Part shown: positions 22,762 through 27,149 of the stretch, one piece after another
Numbering within the stretch: position 1 is the stretch's first letter
Layout of the letters: every line of letters starts with the position of its first letter
Position numbers and translations under genes: made by a program
Notes under the pieces: model-generated
The model's database searches: none
What the model was told of the DNA's origin: nothing
Seen by the model: only the letters and a program-made list of their open reading frames with translations
NCBI GenBank assembly: GCA_036404255.1
Contig: DASWOP010000281.1
Span: 1-27,149 of the forward strand
DNA from: JARLFX01 sp036404255
GTDB taxonomy: Bacteria > Acidobacteriota > Terriglobia > Terriglobales > Acidobacteriaceae
Direction: 5' to 3'
DNA: 27,149 nt

Positions 22762-22781
22762 CTCAGAATGACAGGGATTAA

Positions 22782-23846
22782 TTAGGGAATGATGTGGGCT
22801 TTGCGCAGGGATTCGAAGAGGGCGAAGAAGCTGTCGTCTGTGGACTGATAGTCGAGGAAGCCGAGTTTGCGGCTCTTGGACATGTCGGTGACGACCTCGA
22901 TGGGGCGGCCAAGGTCTGCGTCAGTGTGCCAGGCCGAGGCTAGGATATTCAGGTCCGGTTCAACGAGGCGATACTTTGAGGCAATTTCAGCCCAGACCGG
23001 CGCGGCGTCAGCGAGCTGTGCGGCGAGGGGATGGCCTTCTGCAAACGGGGCGGGCTCGATGCCAAACCAGCGGGCCAGTTCGGCCCACATCCATTTCCAG
23101 CGGAAGACGTCGCCGTTCACAATATTGAAGGCCTGATCGCGAGCGGCAGGCGTGGTGGATGCCCAGAGGAGATGACGGGCGAGAAGGTGGGCGTCGGTCA
23201 TGTCTGTGAGGCTGTTCCATTGCACGGCTGAGCCGGGGAACTGGAAGGGGCGGCCGGTTTCGCGGCAGATGGTGGCGTATGCAGCCAGGGTGACACCCAT
23301 GTTCATCGCATTGCCAATCGCGTAGCCGATGACGGTGTGGGGCCGGTGGACACTCCAACCAAAGCCTTCGCGGGCTGCGGCGGCGAAGAGTTCGTCTTCC
23401 TGCGCGTAGTAGAAATTATCAATATCGAGACGGGCCTGATCTTCACGGAAGGGTGTAAGCGGGAGTTTGCCTTTGCCGTAGGCTTCGAATGGGCCGAGGT
23501 AGTGTTTGAGGCCGGTGACGAGAGCGACGTGCTGTAGCGACTTTGAACGCGAAGCCGAGGTGAGCAGATTGCGAACCATGGCGGAGTTGACGCGGATGTT
23601 TTCGGCTTCCGTCGGCTGGCGCATCCACGTGGCGATGAAGATGTGCGTAGGGGCGATGGCTTGCAGGGCTGCGTCTACGGAGCGGGGATCCAGGAGGTCG
23701 GCACGGACGGGAAGGATGTTGCCGATGGATGAGGCATGGCGCGACATGCCGTAGACGGTCCAGTCGCCAGAGGTGTCCAGAAGGTTTGCAACACTGTTGC
23801 CTACAATGCCAGAGGCGCCAACGACTAAAGCTGTCTGCTTGAGCAA
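22782..23846 (-). CDS. PRISE-type short-chain reductase (progesterone 5-beta-reductase/iridoid synthase-like)
   Basis: The 354-residue extended SDR has GASGIVG (10-16) for NADP binding and the PRISE hallmarks TGLKHYLGPFEAYGKG (K114), NFYYAQED (Y147) and WSVHRPHTVIGYAIGNAMNM. Members reduce activated C=C bonds of enones; bacterial substrates are mostly unknown. The catalytic Tyr is in NFYY, not the usual YxxxK motif, as expected for this subfamily. The start is TTG at 23846 with AGGAG 7 bases upstream. Its stop lies 20 bases from the IS end, so the insertion may have removed or displaced its original downstream region, but the coding sequence is complete. Confidence 0.9.
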   Translation of the reverse strand: MLKQTALVVGASGIVGNSVANLLDTSGDWTVYGMSRHASSIGNILPVRADLLDPRSVDAALQAIAPTHIFIATWMRQPTEAENIRVNSAMVRNLLTSASRSKSLQHVALVTGLKHYLGPFEAYGKGKLPLTPFREDQARLDIDNFYYAQEDELFAAAAREGFGWSVHRPHTVIGYAIGNAMNMGVTLAAYATICRETGRPFQFPGSAVQWNSLTDMTDAHLLARHLLWASTTPAARDQAFNIVNGDVFRWKWMWAELARWFGIEPAPFAEGHPLAAQLADAAPVWAEIASKYRLVEPDLNILASAWHTDADLGRPIEVVTDMSKSRKLGFLDYQSTDDSFFALFESLRKAHIIP

Positions 23847-23948
23847 AATTTCTCCTGCGATCTCGAGAAGTTCAATCGCTAGACATGGAGATGCTCAACC
23901 GCAGGCACAAGTTGCGGCAATTTGAAGATGATGGGAAGAGATAGTGGC

Positions 23949-24347
23949 TTAGTTGGAGCTTTCCTGAGACGCCGAAGTATCTGCCGTTGCGGTCTCAGGA
24001 GGAGTGCTGCCTGGGCCAAGGCCGAGCTTGATGAGCGCGCGGGAGTCTGGCGTGAGCTTTGTCTGCCAGCCGTTGTCGCCCTGTAGCTTCTGCAGAGCCT
24101 GCTGGGTTGGGGTATCCCACGCACCGGTGGGTTCACCAGTCAGATAGCCGGCTCTGATCAGGGCGGTCTGAATCTGGGTGGTGCGCTGCGGGGCGATAGC
24201 GCCGGCAGGACGGAAACCGGACTTCAATTTCTTCTTCACGAAAAGGTGGGAGGTGGGGCCTCGGCGCGCATGCGTGGCGGCGATCGCTGGCAGGGCTACT
24301 GCAAACAGCATTGTTGCGATGGTGGTCAGATTCCTGAAGAAGCGCAT
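23949..24347 (-). CDS. Exported peptidoglycan-binding-domain protein
   Basis: The 132-residue protein has a signal peptide (MRFFRNL, then a hydrophobic core ending ALPAIAATHA), a basic linker, and one PG_binding_1 unit: IQTALIRAGYLTGEPTGAWD...TQQALQKLQGDNGW...LTPDSRALIKLGLGP. It probably binds the cell wall in the periplasm; no catalytic domain is present. The ATG at 24347 places the signal peptide at the N-terminus; an ATG at 24371 adds eight residues and is possible. AGAGG lies about 13 bases upstream. The C-terminal tail is Thr/Ser/Ala-rich and probably disordered. Confidence 0.85.
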   Translation of the reverse strand: MRFFRNLTTIATMLFAVALPAIAATHARRGPTSHLFVKKKLKSGFRPAGAIAPQRTTQIQTALIRAGYLTGEPTGAWDTPTQQALQKLQGDNGWQTKLTPDSRALIKLGLGPGSTPPETATADTSASQESSN

Positions 24348-24423
24348 GGGTGTTGCAAACCTCTGTTGCATTATGAGCTGTACAGCACACTCTCGGGGGG
24401 ATTCCTTAGAGACTGTACCGATT

Positions 24424-24435
24424 AAGTGAACACTT
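24424..24435. promoter_or_regulatory. Perfect 12-bp palindrome upstream of the peptidoglycan-binding gene
   Basis: AAGTGAACACTT (AAGTGTTCACTT on the other strand) lies about 80 bases before the gene start, a reasonable place for an operator. No regulator gene is nearby. Confidence 0.35.
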
Positions 24436-24445
24436 GGCAAGCAGG

Positions 24446-24492
24446 AAAGATGCGCGCCGGTGTCATTGTTCTGTACACGGGCGCGCATCTTT
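24446..24492 (-). terminator. Terminator hairpin of the HtrA gene
   Basis: AAAGATGCGCGCC (24446-24458) and GGCGCGCATCTTT (24480-24492) form a perfect 13-bp stem; the 21-base loop can pair further (GTGT/ACAC). Read on the minus strand it ends in CTTTCC, and on the plus strand in TTTTGTTT. It lies 42 bases past the htrA stop. Confidence 0.75.
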
Positions 24493-24533
24493 TGTTTACA
24501 GCATGAAACTACTGATAAAGAAGGACTTGCCGG

Positions 24534-26183
24534 TTAGGGCAAAGTGCCTCCTACGTAGGTGTTACCGGCTGCCTTGTTGCGGGGATCGCGCACAATGAAG
24601 ACAACGTCGCTGCCTGACTTTAGAGAGTTGACGGCGGCGTTGAAGGAGTTCAGGTCCGTGACCGGCTTGCGGTTGATCGACGTGATGACAACGCCTACTG
24701 GAAGCGCGATATCATCGGCGAACGTGCCGGGGCGAACTGCCTTGACGATTACGCCCCCGGGTATGCCGAGCTTGCTGGCCATATCCATGGGGACTGCTCC
24801 GGCAGTGATGCCGAGCTTGCTTTCAGACGAATTGCTCTGGTCGGGCGTGGCTTCTTCCTGCGCGCCGCCCAGCAGTCCGGCGAAGAGCTTGGCCCGGTCG
24901 GCGATGGCGACAGTGGCGGTGCTCTGCTTGCCGTCTCGCATGTAGCCGATCTTAGCGGTAGTGCCGGGACGGCGGACGGAGATGTCCGCGACGAGGTCAT
25001 CACCGGTTTTGACGGGCTTGCCGTCGACCGTGGTGATGATGTCTCCCGGCTGGATTCCGGCAGCAGCAGCGGGGCCCTTAGGCTCAACCGTGTTGACCAG
25101 AATGCCGGAGTTAAAGCCATAGACACGGCCCACAGCAGCGGGCAGAGCAGCCTGGAAGGTGATTCCGATGGAACCGCGAACGACCTTGTGTTCCGGGCTG
25201 ATGAGCATGTTGTAGACGTTGACGATGGTGTTGGACGGCATAGCGAAGCCGACACCTTCATACCCGGAGGACTGGGTGTAGATGGCGGTGTTCATGCCGA
25301 TGACCTCGCCAGCCATGTTGACCAGCGGGCCGCCGGAGTTGCCGGGGTTGATGGCGGCGTCTGTCTGAATGAAGCGCTGGAACTGGCTGGGACGGCCACC
25401 CTCATTGAGACTACGGTTCTTGGCCGAGACGATGCCGGCAGAGACGGTCTGCGAGAGGCCGAAGGGGCTGCCGATGGCAAGAACCCAGTCGCCTACGTCA
25501 GCGCCGTCTGAGTTGCCCAGCTTAATGGTAGGCAGGGGCTCCTTGGTATTGATCTTGATGACGGCGATATCGGTGTCTTTATCCACGCCGATTACTGTGG
25601 CGGGACGGCCGTTGTCACCGGGGCCACCGTCAGGATCGGTGGAGAGTTTGACGTAGATTTTGTCAGCCTTTTCGACGACGTGGTTGTTGGTGATGATGTA
25701 GCCGCGGGGATCGACGATGAAGCCGGAGCCGAGGGCGCGGCGGGTGCCTGCACCTTCGCCGCCGTCACCGCCGCCAAAGGGATTCTGGCCGCCGAAGAAG
25801 CGGTTGAAGAAGTCCTGCATACCGTTCTGCTGATCGTTGTCGGCGTCGTCGCCGTTGGGATCCTGCGGTTGTGGCTGGGCCTGGAAGCCGCGGCGGTTGC
25901 GGGCGGTCTTCTCCTGGTGCGGGGTGGATTCGGTGTTGATGTTCACCACGGCTGGACCAACCTGCTTGGCGATCGCGGCAAAGCCGTTGCCGAGGTGGGT
26001 GGGGTCTGGGATGTGCAGCGGGGCTGCGTCAGACGAATCCACACCGGTTTCTTTGCCATGGACGCGGCCCGAGAGCACGGAGCCGATGAGGATGCCAACG
26101 GTGAGAGTAGCAAGAACGCCAAAAACGGTCGAAAGACGGCGATTCCGGACCCATTGGAACAGGGACGATTTATCTATTTTCAA
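24534..26183 (-). CDS. HtrA/Deg-family periplasmic serine protease (Do type)
   Basis: The 549-residue protein has one N-terminal membrane anchor or signal (VFGVLATLTVGILIGSVLSG), a long Gly/Asp/Gln-rich loop (about residues 85-145), a trypsin-like domain with H168 (TNNHVVE), D205 (TDIAV) and S283 (NPGNSGGPL), and two PDZ domains. Deg proteases degrade or refold damaged envelope proteins. The start is TTG at 26183: GAGGAG sits 7 bases upstream and the homologous N-terminus (MKIDKSSLF) begins there; longer open frame to 26261 lacks support. A strong hairpin follows the gene. DegQ- or MucD-like naming would be a guess. Confidence 0.93.
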   Translation of the reverse strand: MKIDKSSLFQWVRNRRLSTVFGVLATLTVGILIGSVLSGRVHGKETGVDSSDAAPLHIPDPTHLGNGFAAIAKQVGPAVVNINTESTPHQEKTARNRRGFQAQPQPQDPNGDDADNDQQNGMQDFFNRFFGGQNPFGGGDGGEGAGTRRALGSGFIVDPRGYIITNNHVVEKADKIYVKLSTDPDGGPGDNGRPATVIGVDKDTDIAVIKINTKEPLPTIKLGNSDGADVGDWVLAIGSPFGLSQTVSAGIVSAKNRSLNEGGRPSQFQRFIQTDAAINPGNSGGPLVNMAGEVIGMNTAIYTQSSGYEGVGFAMPSNTIVNVYNMLISPEHKVVRGSIGITFQAALPAAVGRVYGFNSGILVNTVEPKGPAAAAGIQPGDIITTVDGKPVKTGDDLVADISVRRPGTTAKIGYMRDGKQSTATVAIADRAKLFAGLLGGAQEEATPDQSNSSESKLGITAGAVPMDMASKLGIPGGVIVKAVRPGTFADDIALPVGVVITSINRKPVTDLNSFNAAVNSLKSGSDVVFIVRDPRNKAAGNTYVGGTLP

Positions 26184-26300
26184 GGTAACTCCTCGTTCAA
26201 GTAGTTCAGGCGCAACACAGTAAAGTATACGGGCACAGCGCTGCAAAAGCTGCCCGCTCATGGCTTAGACGTGGAGATGCGCCGGAGGGTAGCCAGAGTT

Positions 26301-26897
26301 TTAGTTGACGCCAATATCTCCATCGATATCAACGTCGAGATTGTCCCCGGTGATGGCGTGCTGGACGACCATGGAGTGGATTTTGAGGCTATTCAGTGTC
26401 AGCGCATAGCCCATGCTCTCTGTGGATTTTGTGAGCAACTGGCGGAGCAGGTCTGCGGCGTTCACCTTCATGGCCTGGGGCAGCTTGCGGCTGAGGAAGG
26501 GGGTGAGCAGGAAGTTCAACTCGCGGGATTCTGAGAGCTTTTCAATTTTGGCATCACGAAAACCGATGGATTCGCCTTCGGCATCGGGGACCACGGAGAC
26601 GTCTGCTTCCGGATTCAGGCTGACGCCGATACATTTTCCGGCGATTGATGTGCCCAGCCGGGCATGCGTGCGGACGTGAACGACGACGCGGTCATCCTTG
26701 AAGGAGACTTTTGGGCTTTCGGCGTAAACGTAGCAGGCTGAGTGGGCATCGCCGCGCATGTAGTAGCGGTTCTGCTCCCCGGTAAAGAGCTGCTGCATCA
26801 GGGTGCGCTCCAGCGCTTTGGCGGAGATGTGGAGTTCGACGGCGTGCGCAGGTATGGCGATGGCGAGAAGCGCAAGAGAGAGTAAAAGACGGCGCAT
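26301..26897 (-). CDS. Unrecognised exported protein
   Basis: The 198-residue protein has a clear Sec signal peptide (MRRLLLSLALLAIAIPAHA, cleavage before VELHIS). The mature part begins LHISAKALERTLMQQLF and alternates strands and amphipathic helices, ending in the acidic DNLDVDIDGDIGVN. The pattern loosely recalls lipid- or ligand-binding beta-barrel proteins of the DUF1439/SMP kind, but I cannot place it. It is 117 bases upstream of htrA on the same strand. There is no Shine-Dalgarno sequence; TAAACT ends exactly 6 bases before the ATG. Confidence 0.8.
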   Translation of the reverse strand: MRRLLLSLALLAIAIPAHAVELHISAKALERTLMQQLFTGEQNRYYMRGDAHSACYVYAESPKVSFKDDRVVVHVRTHARLGTSIAGKCIGVSLNPEADVSVVPDAEGESIGFRDAKIEKLSESRELNFLLTPFLSRKLPQAMKVNAADLLRQLLTKSTESMGYALTLNSLKIHSMVVQHAITGDNLDVDIDGDIGVN

Positions 26898-26903
26898 ATA
26901 GAT

Positions 26904-26909
26904 AGTTTA
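26904..26909 (-). promoter_or_regulatory. Candidate -10 hexamer (leaderless type)
   Basis: On the minus strand TAAACT, six bases (ATCTAT), then the ATG at 26897. Confidence 0.5.
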
Positions 26910-27014
26910 GACCGTTGCGTCTGGTGGCCTTTATCAAAAAATCAAAAACAAAGGCAAAAAGAGGGGTTTTGCGGTGCTTGACTCTGCACGGAGGTGCGAG
27001 AGGCGGGGAAAGGC

Positions 27015-27042
27015 GAGAAGCAGATTCTTCGGCTGCGCTCAG
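27015..27042 (+). repeat. Family A interspersed repeat, 3'-degenerate copy
   Basis: GAAGCAGATTCTTCGGCTGC followed by GCTCAG; the AATGACA end is lost. The remainder of 26910-27149 has no gene I can support. An A-rich stretch with CAAAGGCAAAAA (26949-26960) recalls the CAAAGGCAAAAGC before the family A copy at 21207. Confidence 0.6.
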
Positions 27043-27149
27043 CGACTGTCTTGATTTGTCAAGGCAGGTTATGGAAAAGGCGGGGGGGAGCGCCTCGGGA
27101 AACGGGCAAGAGGGCGCGCGTTTCCCGCTTTCCCACAACCTCTGCTGCT

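Noticed and set aside
26692..27138. Minus-strand frame entering the exported-protein gene from the right edge
   Set aside because: It runs through a family A repeat and overlaps the signal peptide region of the real gene in another frame; no motif is present.

Overview
The window looks like chromosome of a diderm, high-GC Acidobacteriota, most likely of the Acidobacteriaceae (Terriglobus/Granulicella/Edaphobacter relatives). This rests on three things: LPS (kdsA) and phospholipid (pgpA, fabH) genes of Gram-negative type, roughly 60% GC with frequent GTG/TTG starts, and several short interspersed repeat families (called A-D here) of a kind I associate with these genomes. The genus is not determined. 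Twenty-nine protein-coding genes and one RNA gene are supported. Most are ordinary housekeeping or stand-alone metabolic genes. I see no CRISPR array, tRNA, rRNA, prophage or biosynthetic cluster.

Layout. 1-3178: the 3' end of an unknown gene meets a minus-strand cluster rimO-yacG-pgpA. 3321-4495: a CDF-like membrane protein and a VOC-fold protein. 4752-6000: the small SRP RNA (ffs) followed by fabH. 6032-7420: a DedA-type membrane protein and a divergent YfiT/DinB-type enzyme. 7431-9665: a large protein with a C-terminal PD-(D/E)XK nuclease signature, then a BrnT/CopG toxin-antitoxin pair. 9674-12283: an AT-richer secreted protein, dusB and rpmE on the minus strand. 12423-14650: a GNAT-like protein, a DnaC-like ATPase and an anchored beta-type protein. 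14666-17931: a cupin, an M61 peptidase and kdsA on the minus strand. 18009-20694: an aldo/keto reductase and a GMC oxidoreductase. 20695-22761: a repeat-filled intergenic region ending in an intact IS1182-family element. 22782-26897: a PRISE-type reductase, a peptidoglycan-binding protein, an HtrA/Deg protease and an unknown secreted protein, all minus strand.

The most notable structure is not a gene cluster. (1) Interspersed repeats have entered a conserved gene in frame: dusB carries a 66-residue insertion encoded by one copy each of families A and B, and rimO carries a repeat-containing insertion of about 70 residues. (2) The IS1182-family element sits inside a family A repeat, and the empty site can be rebuilt. 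(3) Five genes have a TANNNT hexamer ending exactly 6 nt before the start codon and no Shine-Dalgarno sequence, which suggests leaderless mRNAs. (4) Repeat families B and C have different hairpins but share the same right-hand tail. The best candidate for an undescribed protein function is the PD-(D/E)XK protein at 7431-9050, but nothing around it forms a recognisable defence system.
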